Assembly (NCBI GenBank): GCA_039000515.1
Contig: JBCFYV010000024.1
Span: 40,112,533 to 40,176,532 of the forward strand
Direction: 5' to 3'
From: Timema cristinae
Taxonomy: Eukaryota > Arthropoda > Insecta > Phasmatodea > Timematidae
DNA length: 64,000 bases
The translations under genes and the position numbers were made by a program. Shown piece after piece: positions 33,737-47,119 of the stretch (its first letter is position 1; each line of letters starts with the position of its first letter). The notes beneath the pieces were generated by a model, which saw only the letters and a list, made by a program, of their open reading frames with translations, did not search any database and had not been told where the DNA came from.

Positions 33737-33739
33737 GAA

Positions 33740-35880
33740 TTTTTAAAATATACTTTTGGTGTTTATTTGTTTAGATGCATACATTAGGTAACCATTTACC
33801 ATGGTTCTCTGAAAATTATCTTAATACAAGCATCCAAAACGTTATTGTTATATTAATATTAGTATATTTACTTTACACAATATTGTTAGTAAATCAGTCC
33901 AATACTTTGCTTTAAATATCCAAAAATGATAAATAGTTTTTTTAGAACTACAAATTAGCTCATAATCAACCTCGACTTTTTTTTTACATTTCATTATTTC
34001 AATAAAAAAAATTGTAGGACATAATTTTACAAACTGTGTCAGTGTACTATAGCTTCGAACAAAATATTCAAAATTAGGCTACAGTAAACAATCCTCTAAT
34101 TATTTGTATTTGTAAAAATGAAAATATATTCTTATTTATCATGAAAAACAAATTTAAAATTCAACATATAGTTTTTATTTATCATGTAAAATATTCTCCA
34201 AATAATTTTGAACAAAATCGTTGAAGCTATTTTCAAAAATTTCAAATTAAAAAAATAGTTAAAACTTTACTACTATTATATATACATTTTTTAAATAAAA
34301 AGTAAATGTATAAAACTATTTATAATGTTAAACAATTAACAAATATCCATTTTTAATCAAATCGCTAAAGCAATTTTTTTAGTGATCAAATTGAAAATAA
34401 AAAGTCATCAGTATATTACCCTTAAACGAATTTCTCCCCCAAAATAAGTACACTGTTTTAATTTTCATGTCAAATACTCCCTAGATATTCATTTTAAACA
34501 ATATCCTTTGAGATATTTTCGAAATATTTCGAATTAAAAAAAACCACTCAGTGGTAATCGCAAGGCAAAGGTCAACAAAAAAAAACCCTGAGGTGATCGT
34601 GGTCAACGGCAGAGAGATAGACAGCAAGATATATATGAACAGACAGAATAGTAAAATCCAATATTTTACACATAAAACACAAAAATTCATCATACTCTCA
34701 AGATAGATTTTTTTTCACTATTACAATACTTTCTTTTGGTATAAGAAAATGAACTATTGTTGGAATAAACTTACCGTGTACAAGTTTCGCTTTGAAATAT
34801 CGGCAAATTTATATACATCGTTGTTTAACTGTCCTCAGAAAATATTTTGCGAAGGGTTATAGTTAAATACAATTTTAACTTCTCAACTTTCATGATGAAT
34901 TACGGTACGGTACTACGCTAGTCAGAAAAAGTGTTTCCTAACCAAATGGAATTGTAAAATAAACATTACTGTTGTTTTAATTTAGTTCTTTTGATGAACT
35001 TCTTTGTTTATTTAATGTTTTAAAAAAATTGTGTAAATTTTAAAGTTTGAGAACAGGATGGTGAACCTAATTTAAATTAAATACTATTCTCAAAGGAACT
35101 GCACCAGTAAATTTAACCAGTGAGAGAGCCCTGCATTAAATACACTCTTTACATACCTGATTGTTAAAATCAAATTCTGCTTTATAGGAATTGGGCCAGA
35201 CAGGCTAACCCACATTGCTTTTAAATTATACCCACTAGCTTCTGTGTTTTTATTAGTCAATTCATACTTTTGTTTATGTGTTCTCCTCACCGGTTTTTAA
35301 ATGGTTCGAATCCAACCCCTTTTAACGCGGTAGAGATAAATCCGAATCCTATTAAGTTAATACCTTTTAATGTTGGGGGATTTAACGACTGCGGTCATTA
35401 TGGTTTGTTATATTTATGAATTCGTCAAGTTCAAACAGTAACTGAATTTCTATTCCAGAGTCTGAAAATACTTAGCAAAGCCTTTTTTTAACGTCATAGC
35501 AACAAATATATTTTTAGGGATTAGTTTTGTTAGCAAGAGTAGTTTCAAAGTTAAAAATTAAATATAGGCTATGATTATCCGTAAAAAAAATAGTTCTGAC
35601 AAATTTATTGGTTATAGCTTTGTTTGTGCCAGTTTAAATATGTATCAATTAAACAATAATCATTACCAGCAAAGTTGACTATGAAGTTGGGATGACATTA
35701 TAATCCCTCAGGTCAGGGTTATACCCCGAACCGAAGGACTGAGGGTAAATTCTCCAATAAATGTTGCGCCAACCACTTTGGTTTCAATTTTAATTTAAAA
35801 TTCTATAATTTTTTGGCACCGTGCTCTGATTTCTGAAACTTACACTCCATGATTCTAGAAAATATTTTGTTGTAAACTCT
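33740..35880. other. AT-rich stretch, nothing recognised
   Basis: No exon, SINE or clear inverted-repeat element was seen across this 2.1 kb. It contains T and A runs and several loosely similar AAAATATTC/TTTTTA phrases. A pair of GATTAAAA... blocks at 34100-34500 may be an old decayed repeat. Confidence 0.45.
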
Positions 35881-35890
35881 CCACTGTATA

Positions 35891-35929
<39 letters not shown>

Positions 35930-36171
35930 GAGTACAGCGTCTTACTACCCGTTCGGGTTATACGCTTTAAGTACTAATTACGCTAATGGATTAGGAATAA
36001 TGAAGGTTGAATTAAAGGAAGTGAACCCGAATTTGCGTGGAGGGAGAGTGGAAAACCATTTAGGAAAAACCACTCCCAGTTCACCTGACCGAGATTCGAA
36101 CCTCGATCTCCCCGTCCTCGGCAATCGAGCTCAACACAAGTGCGTTAGCTAACTACGCCACCGAGGCGGGT
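35891..36171 (-). mobile_element. SINE family A copy 4
   Basis: (AAT)n tail at 35891-35930, then full body to head CCGCCTCGGTGGCGTAGTTA on the minus strand. TATAGTTATT before and TATAGTTTTT after may be the target duplication. Confidence 0.9.
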
Positions 36172-36278
36172 ATATAGTTTTTATTGATGTTTTACAAGCA
36201 AAGCAATAAAACTTCATAAAGTTTGTGAAATATTCTTATTACAATGATGGAAATATTCTGGAATATTTCTATCAATAC

Positions 36279-36279
<1 letters not shown>

Positions 36280-36339
<60 letters not shown>

Positions 36340-36490
36340 GCACCGCGTCTTACTACCGTTCGATTTATACGCACTTACGCTAATGTGTAATGGTAGGGTG
36401 ATTATGAGATGAAATGTAGGACCTACAGTTTAACGTGGGATCCGAACCACGGTGGAGGCCTGACATTCTCCACATTCACAAGTTATTGAT
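36280..36490 (-). mobile_element. SINE family C copy 5, 5'-truncated
   Basis: A long (AAT)n tract (36280-36338), tail AATCGAACGGTAGTAAGACG, CACGTTAAACTGTAGG and ATCCGAACCACGG are present. The homology stops near 36485 before the tRNA-like head. Confidence 0.85.
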
Positions 36491-36815
36491 CCTACTGAGG
36501 GAAGTTTCCCCTAAATAGTTTGAATCTACCATACTCACCCATACTTCCTCGGTGTAGTTAAAATCCGTCCAGTCCTTGTTTTATGAAGGAAATTTGACCT
36601 TTAGAAAATTATTGTGTGGCATATGCACTTTATATTGATCAGTTTTAATCAACAACACACTAATAAATCGTACAAATAAAATATAATATATATTTGTGGG
36701 TTTGTGTATTTTTAAGTCGGTAGACGCTAAAGCTCTAGAAAACTCATTACAACTAGAAAGCTGAAATTTGTTATAAGTTACGTATTTAAGGCATTCTGAA
36801 CGTATGCATTCGGGA

Positions 36816-36817
<2 letters not shown>

Positions 36818-36863
<46 letters not shown>
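36818..36863. repeat. (TA)n microsatellite
   Basis: A pure TA run of more than 40 bases. Other simple repeats in the window are (AAT)n at 33280, 56072 and SINE tails, (GA)n at 55515-55535, (CT)n at 63628-63660 and (TA)n at 55738-55759. Confidence 0.95.
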
Positions 36864-36868
<5 letters not shown>

Positions 36869-37199
36869 CAACGTAACCAATTTTTTTTTTAAATCGAAGT
36901 AGTTTTTTAGTAAACGAATTTATTTATCGTCTTACACTCAGCTATTTGGTCTATTCACAAAAACTATCAGTATAAATCTTTCTGACAGGATGTATATCGT
37001 GTAAGTATATATGTCTATCTGGAATATGAAACAAAAAGACGCTAGATTTGAAATGCAAGTAAAATCAGTACAAGCGCAAATAGTAGAGTGCGTGTGTATA
37101 TTCGTCAGAGGAAGAGGGTAAGTGCCATAAGCATCTATACAAGAACCCTCGCAGGGTAAACTACTAATTTTCTTTGCATGCATTCTATTTTTTTTTTTC

Positions 37200-37620
37200 A
37201 TTGTCGTTTAAGTGGGATAGTGTTTAGAGTGCGTCGAATTAAGATGCAACCCGCTTTGCGAGATTGCTTCGAAATCACAAAGTTAGGCAATGTCGACGAG
37301 GGTAAATGTAACGTATATTTTTGTTCACCCCGGCTCGTGACTAAACAATGACTATCTCCCTGTGCGTCGGTTTCAATCAGGACCGAACATTAGTCGACGC
37401 CACCTCCCCCTTCAAAACAAACAAAACCGACATGACATGAAATACTAACAGGTGTCCTCTCGTCTCGTTACTAGCAACCACGTGACATGATCACATCTGT
37501 CGGAACGGACCATCAGGGGCTACGTTACCTTTGTGACGTAGCAAAAGCTGGCTTGAGGGGCTTCTCACATGCCATTTTGTCTGTCAAATTAAACGGATTT
37601 TACTGTACCCAAAGGACGTC
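37200..37620. other. GC-richer non-repetitive block, no gene recognised
   Basis: It stands out by composition (TAACAGGTGTCCTCTCG, CACGTGACATGATCAC, CTTTGTGACGTAGC). It lacks SINE or TIR signatures and no exon with good splice sites was found. It could be a regulatory segment or part of an unrecognised element. Confidence 0.35.
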
Positions 37621-38039
37621 CCGCGAAATGAGTGGAGGCTAAGTCTTTTTGTGACTAAAAAATGAAAACATTAAACTTTATTTTTTTGCTTTATTTTATT
37701 TAAAACTTTTCATTTATTGAGTCATGGTTCCACCATGGAGTGGCATGTGCAGTGGTAGTGTCCGATTCGCCCAGAAATAAATCTAAAAAAAGATAACACT
37801 TGCATCGGTGTACACGTGTGTCATGGCGTCGATACCGTCTGGTCTTGTCCGTCGGTTTCAATCAAGAAATATTTGTCTATTGGAGTCGTTCTTAAATTAC
37901 TTAAGGGTTTTTGATGGTTAAAGGAGAGGGGGGGGGATAGTATTTTCTTACGGTTTACTGCGAGAGAGGGGGTTAGAGAATACATCCCGGGCAGTTTTTT
38001 TTTATCAAGTTTTATATTAAGATAAATTCTGATTTTTTT

Positions 38040-38935
38040 TAACAAAATAAATGTATTTATTTTCCTTAAAACCTATTTTTAATTCTAAAATTTCCTAAAA
38101 ACTTATTTAGCGACAGTCATTTCATAATGACCATTTTCCCTAAAATACCTATTTTATAAAATATTTTCCATAATTAAATTTATAATCAATGTTACTACAC
38201 TTATTGTTTTGTATGGGTATGATTGACTTAAAGAATTAAGGTAAACACTTGTTCACTGAGAGCCGAGGAAGAAATTTTATTCAATGAGCATCATTTTATC
38301 TCACGGTATATGTTACAAGGGAATGATATGGCCTATGGTTTGAAGGCAGTCCAGGCGTCTATATTCATCTTTGTAGTTTTAACATTGAAGGGTCACCATA
38401 TGTGATATAATTTGCACGCTCACCCACTGAATTTTAGGTTCGGCTACGAGGGCTTTTCCCAATGAAAACTCTGCAAGTATGGTTTTAGTGTCTGCCTGTC
38501 CTAACTTCAGTTCACTCAGAGTGCTGTGTAAATTTGGACGTTGTTTGCCCACTAGAAGTTGTAAATTATTTGTGTGATCCCTCGCTAATGTTGATTGTTA
38601 TGTTGTAAGCTCTGTCGAGTAGCCCTTATACTGGTTTCACTGTTCGATAGGGTATAACCGACCTCTCGTTCCTTCATATTCATATCACATACATTTTTTG
38701 GGAAAAAAACAACAACAGTAATATGCTTTGTTTGTAAAATAATGTCCTTAGTAGATATATGTAAAGAAAAAAAGTTTATACAGATTTTCTCATGAAAAAC
38801 GGGCATTAGAAAAACTGGGCTTAAGGAATGTTAAATTATGAAATAGGTTTTAGGAAAAATATTTTAAGAAATAAATATGTTAGGAAAAACGAATATAAAG
38901 AGATAAACATTAGGAAACACGTACGTGAATCGAAA
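38040..38935. repeat. Element with inverted arrays of a TTTTAGGAAAA-like motif
   Basis: The left arm (38040-38175) repeats CCTAAAA-type words (TTTCCTAAAAACTTATTT, CCCTAAAATACCTATTTT). The right arm (38815-38930) has their inverse (ATAGGTTTTAGGAAAAAT, ATGTTAGGAAAAACG). The central 0.6 kb is unrelated. It is probably a non-autonomous DNA transposon with multi-copy subterminal repeats. Confidence 0.55.
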
Positions 38936-39109
38936 TAAATATATTATAAAATACTACTTATATTTCATTTACTTACGGCGTGTTGCACCTAATTTTTCTG
39001 CAATTAAAGTATTCTGAAATTTCATATCACTTTATTACCAATCGTTATGTCTAAAATTAACCAAACAATTAAAATAATCTAATTAACCAAATAGTAAAAA
39101 ATTACCTAA

Positions 39110-39710
39110 GGGATACGGGGGAGGGGTTGTGGTGGAAAATCATCCGATCCCTTACGTGGAGGGAGAGGGGGGATTGTTTTACTCTCTTACTCCACACGCA
39201 AAATATGGCTAATTATCCTCTAAATTATATTTTCTTCATCCTTACACTACTAGTTTAAATGTGTGAATATACCGGATGGGTTAAGGCGTGGTGCATACAG
39301 TGCAAGGCGGAAAAGTATGAAGGGAATATGATGATTTGCAATAAAAAAAAAAGACATCATATAACCACCCTCAGCGCATCCGAACAGAATTCGAACCCCA
39401 ACTTCCTCATAAACGTCAATTAATTGCAGTATGAGCCAGCGCCGTAGACTTCTTGACTACCTTTGCGGGGGAAGGTAGGTGATCGATCACTTAGCCTGTT
39501 CAGGTTATACACATATGTACTAATTACGCTAATGAGTCGGGTATGAGGAAAGTTGAATTTAGAGTAAGTGTGGGGGGAGAGTGGAAAACGGTTCTAGAAA
39601 AACCACCCTCGGTACACCTGACAGGGATTCGAACCACGATCTTCCTAACACAGGCAGTCTATTATAGCACGATAGTGACGCCTTAGACCTTGTGACCACC
39701 GAAGCGGGTA
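39110..39710 (-). mobile_element. Cluster of SINE family B copies (one full, two scraps)
   Basis: 39480-39710 is a nearly full minus copy (CCCGCTTCGGTGGTCACAAG head, box B GTGGTTCGAATCCC, body CGTTTTCCACTCTC). Scraps at 39130-39300 (plus tail) and 39355-39470 (minus head, box B GGGGTTCGAATTC) adjoin it. Confidence 0.7.
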
Positions 39711-40169
39711 AGGTTAAATTAAATTGAGGATGAATTTTAGTAGTCTATAAGACTCAAGGGCGACTCCATAAAACCTTCTAATTACAGAGTGTTTAATTAA
39801 TTCACTTGTCAAGATGGTGAATTTAACAAGGGACCAGTTAGCGAAGTATTCATCGTGACGATTCATTACAGTGTTCATTTGACTAGAGTCTCACCACCAT
39901 TGTTACCCCTCTCCCCAACCTAACCTACCCACGGACAACCCGTCCTTATGTGTCACTGCCAATTAAATTATAAACAATCCTTGACATTTCTCTTTGTGCA
40001 CTGAGCCCTACTGCCTGTCCGGAGTATTCAAGGGGCAAGGAAAGAGAAATGCAAAAATAAATATACTCATACCTACGTGGAAAGAAACTGTAAATAGTTT
40101 TTTTACAGTTGGTGGTCCGCGATGCTTTTCATTTTGTGGCCCACAAACTGTGTTAATTTTTTCTCCGGG

Positions 40170-40965
40170 TGATCGGGGCTAGAAGGGCGGGCATACTGAG
40201 TTAATTTTACTAAATGTTAGCCCACTATTTATCCACACAAATGCAGCTACATTTCTTCTAACTTCTACCTTTCCAATTTCAAACCCATTAGTGTAAATAT
40301 ATTCTGATCGTGTAATAAGATGCGTTGTACAAAACATATAAAAATAAATTACGAGTAGAATTGATTTTAAAGTAATGCACTGGAATTGGCCCCGAGAAAG
40401 GAACATGACAATTATATTCAAAACCCACTTCGGTGTTCGCATGGTCAAAGCCGCTACTATTACTGTAGACTAGAGTGCCGATGACAAGGATAGTGAGGTT
40501 CGAATCTCGGTAGGGTGTATTGAGGATGGTTTTTTTCAAAATGGTTTTCCAATCTCCCTCCACATAAATGTGGGTAGATTTCCTCTAAATATATTCTTAT
40601 TATTTTCGGGTTTAACCCAAATGGGTATTAAGACGTGCTAAAAAAAACCACTATATTCACCCGGACGAGGACCGAACCTCTCTATCCAATCCAGGTCAGG
40701 CGTAAACCTATTTACCTTACACTACCGGCTATTTTGTGCGCCGCGTCTTACTGCTCGTTCTGAATATTTACAAGAAGGTGATGGGGATAAGAAATGTAGA
40801 ATTTAGAGTAAGTTTAGCCGCATTTCTGTGTAGGTGGAGCTTAAAACCATTTAAAAAAACCATCCTCGGTACATGCGACTAAGTTTCGAAACCAGACCTC
40901 ATCGTTACCGGCAATACATACCAGTTAAGTTTGATACCTTAGCCCGCGTGTTCACTGGTGCAGGC
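40170..40965. mobile_element. Cluster of SINE family B copies in both orientations
   Basis: Plus tail scrap at 40200-40330. Plus copy at 40428-40645 (CACTTCGGTGTTCGCATGG, box B GAGGTTCGAATCTCGG, GGTTTTCCAATCTCCC, AAATGGGTATTAAGACG). Minus head scrap at 40645-40730. Minus copy at 40735-40965. The juxtaposition suggests repeated insertion into or beside older copies. Confidence 0.68.
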
Positions 40966-41268
40966 AAGACAGTACGAAAACATTAAAATGATTTAAAACT
41001 AAAATTTGTACAACTTTGTCTACCATCTATGTTTTGTAATTAAAATAAAATTATAATATAGACAAGCTCTAAAACATTTAAGTTCTTCATTTTATATCTG
41101 TTAGTGTTTAATATTACCACAGTGTTGCCACGAACCTGTGTAACCGGGAATTTTGCAGAATCTAATAAAAACACTGGAATATTTGTTAATTTGGGAAATT
41201 TAACTGAAAGCTTAAAATACAGTAGTAGGTCTTTGGCTGGACAAAAAAGTGAAATGAAGAATCAAGTA

Positions 41269-41489
41269 CAGTAGCCTCATGACTTCTTTAGTGCTGACTG
41301 ACAGCTCACAGCTGACTTCTGACAGTCAACATTTAGGTATATACCTCGATTTTGAATGTCAGAAGTGACAGATGCTAAACACATGTTTTTGCAGATCATA
41401 TGGTTCGGCGTATGGATTCATAATTTGGTCTGGTAACTTTTCAAAGCCGTCAGCTGTCAGTCAGCACCAAAGAAGCCATGGGGCTACTG
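41269..41489 (+). mobile_element. Family D MITE, copy 5
   Basis: 221 bp, TA-flanked, CAGTAGCCTCATGACTTC to CATGGGGCTACTG, closely matching copy 1 in inverse orientation. Confidence 0.86.
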
Positions 41490-42378
41490 TACGTTGATTG
41501 AAACATGTCTTATTACCCCTTAAACAAGAGTTGTGAGTTAACATAAGATGTATTTCACTCTCATTCTTGACTGATCCTCTTTTAAACCTAAGTTACATGA
41601 CTTCACGCTTGTCATTTTGTTGAAAAATTACATTTTATTACTCTCTTATTTAATCCAAGCTGCCTGGAAAAATGGAAACTCTTTCTAGTGAACCTGGTAA
41701 CACAGAGAATTTGGTGTTAAGAAAAATATCCCAATCCTGTTCTGCATCATTATCTTGTTCAATAAACATTAAATTCCACTTTAGTATTTTCTGTCAAATT
41801 TCATTACAAATTAAAACGTTTGTATTTGCACAAACTAAATTTCCCCTTGTTGGAGAAGGGTAAAGGGTGTGAGAGATAGGGGGGGGGGGGGGCATCTCGT
41901 GTAGTCATGGAGTTAACAGAGAAATATACGTCTGTCTAAACTCGACTCCGAATAATCCATCACACATTGGTTCATCATCAAAGAGTGAAATGAAAAAAAA
42001 GTTTCTGAAAAAAAACCCAACTAAAAAGCACTAAGCGGTCTCTTTGTTTCGGATGGCATAGCAACGAGAACATCATGTGTGGTATAAGCATACAAACACG
42101 TCAATTAATTTCATGAACCCACCCTACAAAGCCACTCTCACCCTACTCTCGTCCGGCCACCACCCTTACCCCAATCCCTGTTGACCCTTTCCGAAAAAAA
42201 TAAAAATATCAAGGAAAGGCAACACGAGATATTTAAGTCCCTTTCATGTTTCAAGGTTCTCATTAAATATTGTCGAAATAATTATTTTTTAAAGCTTGTC
42301 GCAAAGGAAGAATTATTGGCAAAACGTGTTCAAATAGTCAAAAAGAGATAAATGATCAATGATTAAAATAAATGTTAC

Positions 42379-45083
42379 GGAACTCCGCAAAGACTTTTTC
42401 GCTCTATATTTAAAAAAATGGCGATATTTACACAAAACTCGTAATATATATATTTGAAATGAAATAACACACTAGCAAACCCAAGCATAAATGGCACTAT
42501 ACTTATGTAAAACATTTTTTGAGTTCCGGTTTTAAATTTTATAATTTAATTTTTTAAGAATTAATGTCCACATTTTTATGTTTGTACCAATAAAAAAGAT
42601 CGATATTGAGTCCACAAGGGTCATTCAAAACTTCGTATTAAAATTTCGACTTGCGTTTAAAATTTTAAAATTTTTATTAGGTGTTGCTCATCTTCAGGTA
42701 ATCGCATTGCTATTACATTTTTCAATTATAAATTTTAACTAATAAAAAATGTAGATATTAACTATTTAGTCTAAAATGAAGAATATAAATCATTATTGTA
42801 CATATATTTCTCCTAAGAGATAAAAGGAAAAATAACACAAACTTTTTGAGAGACTTACTTGTATTTGATTACTATATGGCATTACAGAACATTTGCGTTA
42901 AAACATAAGTATTATCTCTCCACAACTAAAGCTCACAAAATTGTATAGATATATTGCCAATATCTCAGAAACTGTTGGTTAAGTAAAAATATATTTCATA
43001 TAAAAGTTATTTTATTTTTAATAATACTACAATTTTGCAATGAATGATAAGTTAATTAGTATCTCAAATAGTTGCGGCGATACGGAAATTTCCGCTTCTG
43101 TAAAGTACCTTAAAAGTCATTTTCATGCGAAAATTAAAAAAAAAATCTTATTTATAATCTTAATCAGCTTATAGATACGAATTTAAATCGAAATCCTTAG
43201 AGCCGATTTTGTGAAAATCGATTTTTCTCTTTTCGTTTTTTACTAAACTACTCTTAATTTTAGGGTTAAACAGACACACAGATAAATGTGATGGCAAAAA
43301 ACACCTTTTGCGGTTTGGGGGGTAGTGAGACTTTGACATCCATCAACATTTCGGGTTAGTTTTTTTTTTTACGGTCGCAATACTTAACCTTTAGTGGTCA
43401 AAAAGTTAAAAAGTGTGTGGTATATATTTTTTTTTTTTGCGTATAGCTTGAAAGTTATATGATAAAACATGAGAATTTACGTATCAGACCGGAACACTTA
43501 AATTCATTTTGCTGAAATATTGAAAGTATTCATTTTTTTTGACATATTTATTAATGCTTTGAAATGAAATTTAGTCCAAACTTTAAAGCCGATTTAGAAT
43601 AAATCAATTTGTTATTAATCTTTTCGCCCTTCAGTAAACTACCCTTAATTTTAGGGTTACATATTCATTTCCAAAAAAGCTCTCAGGGCAACCCTTTGAA
43701 AACCGTAGATACCAAGTTTTAGCCTTATCGGTAAAACAGTTTATGTTCTAGTTGGAGGTACAGACAGACAGGCGAAAAAAAACACTTTTTCAGATTCAGG
43801 GGGTCACTAAACATCGAGATTAATCAAAATCTCGAGTTTGAGTTTTTTTAACGATCACAATACTTTCTATTCCTGTATGATAGCGAGTAAGTAAAAAATA
43901 ATTAAAACAAAATCTCTGGGAAAAAAATATAACTGACGCATTATATTTTTGAATATTTTTACTTTCTCGCTATCTTACAGGTAGAAAAGGTATTGTGATC
44001 GTAAAAACAAAATTAACTCAAGATTTTGATAAATATCGACGTTTCGTGCCCCCCCCCCCTCTCCCCTGAATCAGAAAGTGGTTTTTGAATTTCCGTCTAT
44101 CTCTCTGTCTGTACCTCCAACTAGAGCCTAAACTATTTTACTGATCGGGCTGAAACTTGGTATCAACGGTTTTCATAGGGTTGCCCCAAAGGGTTTTTGG
44201 AATTGGATATCTAGCCCTAAAATTAAAGGTAGTTTACTGAAGGGCAAAAAGAGATCAAGTCAGATTTAAAAAATCGGCTCTAACTATTTTGATTAAAATT
44301 CGTATCCATGCATTGATTAAGATTTTAAATAAATGGGCTATTTTCATTTTCCTATTAAAATGAATTTAGGGTACTGTACAGAAGCTGAAATTTCCGTATC
44401 TCCGCAACTATTTGAGATAATAGATAATTTACCATTGCAAATTTGTAGAACTATTAAAAATAAAAAACTTTTATATGAAATATATTTTTATAGATCCAAC
44501 AGTTTCTGAGATATTGGCAAATATATTAATATAATTTTGTGAGCTTTAGTTGTAAAGAGATACTACTCAAATTTTAATGCAATAATTCTGTAATGCCATA
44601 GAGTAATTAAATATAATTAAGTCTCTAAAAGCGTAGATTATTTTTCCTTAAACCTTTTAGGAGAAATATTTGTACAACAATGATCTCCATTTTAGACTCA
44701 ATAGTCAATATTTACATTTTTTATTGGTCAAAATTTATAAATGAGAAATTTAATAGAAATGCGTTGACATGAAGATGTGCGACACCTAATAAAATGTCGA
44801 AAATTTTAACCGTAATTTGAAATTTTAATATGAAATGTTGACCCTTGTGAACCCAATATTGATCTTTTTTATCAGTCCAAACATACAAATGAGGACATTA
44901 ATTCTTTAAAAATAAAACTATAAAATCTAAAACCAGAACTCAAAAAAGGTTTTACATAAATATAGTGCAATTTATGCTTGGGTTTGCTAGTCTGTATGAT
45001 TTCGTTTCACATATTTTACGTATTTTGAGTAAATATCACTATTTTTAAACAATAGAGCGAGATTGTCCATGTGGAGTTTCCTA
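42379..45083. repeat. 2.7-kb foldback: two >1.1-kb inverted arms
   Basis: The left arm (42379 to about 43915) and right arm (about 43960-45083) are inverted copies, roughly 80-85% alike by eye. Paired words include CTAGCAAACCCAAGCATAAA, GAATTAATGTCC, TCTAAAATG, GGCAACCCT, GGTACAGACAGACAG and CTATCTTACAG. The spacer is about 45 bp near 43930. The left arm is longer by some 400 bp because an internal block (TAAACTACxCTTAATTTTAG plus cagacaca) occurs twice. No coding frame was found. It could be a foldback transposon or an inverted duplication of an older element. Confidence 0.82.
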
Positions 45084-45388
45084 CCATCTATTTTTAGTAT
45101 AGAAGTAATAGCTAGCGAAACTTTATATTTCTTTAGGGGCGTGGAAGGGCGTAACGTGGCGAGTTTAGGGGGAAAGCAGATCTTATTTAAGATAGGATAT
45201 TAGGGAATGTGCGAAGGCCAGTATTTTTTGCATAATTTTTTACCTAATACAAAAATTAATGTTTCTTTAGGTACGTTTAGTTTGATTTTATACGTAATGT
45301 GATCTCATCATTAATTCTTCTATATTAGTCATGGAATTCCTGTAATATTTAAATTAGGAAAAGTTATCGTCAATCAATTTATTTTCAT

Positions 45389-45652
45389 ACCCGCTTAGAT
45401 AGTCAAATGGTCTCAGGCGTCACACTTACAATAGACCAGACAGCTGATGATGGGAAGATTGGGGTTTGAATCTCGATCGGGTGTACCAATAGTGGTTTTT
45501 CATCATTTCTATTTCATTCTCCCTCCACGAAAACGTGGATACACTTCTTTTAAATTCAACCTTCTTAATCCCTAACACATCGTAATGAGTAGGTCTACAT
45601 ATGCGTATAACTCGAACGGGTAGTAAGACGTGGTGCTAAATAATAATAAATA
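45389..45652 (+). mobile_element. SINE family B copy, full length
   Basis: ACCCGCTTAGATAGTCAAAT head, box B GGGGTTTGAATCTCG, body TCTATTTCATTCTCCC, tail CTCGAACGGGTAGTAAGACG and TAA repeats. Confidence 0.82.
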
Positions 45653-45700
45653 ATACTACGTGTAAAAAAACTAACTTATCTACTAAAGCAATATGTAATT

Positions 45701-45956
45701 ACCCGCCTCGGTGGCATAGTTGGCTAACGCGCTTGTCGTGTTGAGCTCGACTGCTGAGGACGGGGAGATCGAGGTTCGAATCTCGGTCGGGTGAACTGGG
45801 GGTGGTTTTTCCTAAATGGTTTTCCACTCTCCCTCCACGAAAATGCTGGTTCACTTCCTCTAATTCAACCTTCCCAATTCCTAATCCATTAGCGTAGTTA
45901 GTACTTAAAGCGTATAACCCGAACGGGTCGAAAGACTCGATGCTAATAATAATAAT
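45701..45956 (+). mobile_element. SINE family A copy 5
   Basis: ACCCGCCTCGGTGGCATAGT, box B GAGGTTCGAATCTCGG, ATGGTTTTCCACTCTCCC, CCCGAACGGGTCGAAAGACT and (TAA)n. It lies 48 bp after the previous SINE in the same orientation. Confidence 0.9.
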
Positions 45957-46842
45957 GACCAAAAAAACTGCAAAAAACACCGACCTTTTCTCACGTATCA
46001 TATATCCTCACCTTAAGTTTTATGGTCTAACATTTAGGTTTACGAGAGTTAATATTTTAAATAAAACTTTCTAAATAACAACGCACCTTTCACATGATTA
46101 ACCTCCTTCACGGGTGAGAGCGTTGAGCTCCTATGTTTCACAATATGCTCGACCACTTTTGGTTAAATCTCATGGGTGGAGGTGTGATCAAAACATAATA
46201 TCGCCGTGGTACAAAATAAATAAGTTACGAGTGCATTGGAGTTAACTTCAAACGAGTTCACGAACGTTTTTAAGAAAGGGGAGGAAAAGCGTTCTTGTTA
46301 GAAACTAATAGACAAAAATCACATATTTCTGGAAATTAATAATCTTAATATAGCACTGTCTTGCGCTCATGTACTTGCCAGTGATTTATTCCTTGTTGCA
46401 GTAATTACAGGGTAAAGGGGAGCTTAATAATACGAGCCGCGCCACCAGGTAGCAGCGCCGGTAGTGTACATGCATATACATGTATATACCTGGGCCCCCA
46501 TTCGTTCCGCCTGATTATAGTCGAGCTACTGTTTTAAAATTACATCCATATATTAAATGAACCTTACTAAGGGTTGGGTGATGCACACTGATAAAATGCT
46601 TACCATAAACATATCTAGGGGCTGACTACATTTTATTTTTTACATGGTTTCTTTTTTATTATTATTATCTCCCCTGTCAGCAAAAATATGATAGCACGAA
46701 GGTGGGAAGAGATGACCTATCACTACGTGGATATTAGTGTGGAATACAGATAATAGTTTCGATGTTAAAATACAATAATTTTAATTTTACTATATTTATT
46801 AAATAATGAATAATATTGGTTTTTAAAAAGGGCTACCCTTTA

Positions 46843-47060
46843 TGGTGGTCGCATGGTCTAACGCGTTACTCTCGTGTTGGACTGGATAATCGGTGATATG
46901 GAGATCTGGGTTAGAATCCCGTTCGGGTGTACTAAATGGTTTCCCACTCTCCCTCCTCGCATACTCGGGTATATTTCTTCATAAATTCTACCTTATTCAT
47001 CCCTATTCTATTACCATTGTTAATAATACGTTTATCTCGAACAGGTACTAAGATTTTATA
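46843..47060 (+). mobile_element. SINE family B copy
   Basis: TTTATGGTGGTCGCATGGTC, TCTCGTGTTGGACTGG, box B GGGTTAGAATCCCG, ATGGTTTCCCACTCTCCC. The tail decays (TCTCGAACAGGTACTAAG). Confidence 0.8.
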
Positions 47061-47119
47061 AGCAAATTACATTTGTTTACAGTGTAATTTCGAAATATAA
47101 TTTTTAAATTCACTCCCGC

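Noticed and set aside
36192..36374. Minus-strand open frame with a poly-Asn run
   Set aside because: The Asn run is the (AAT)n tail of a SINE family C copy.
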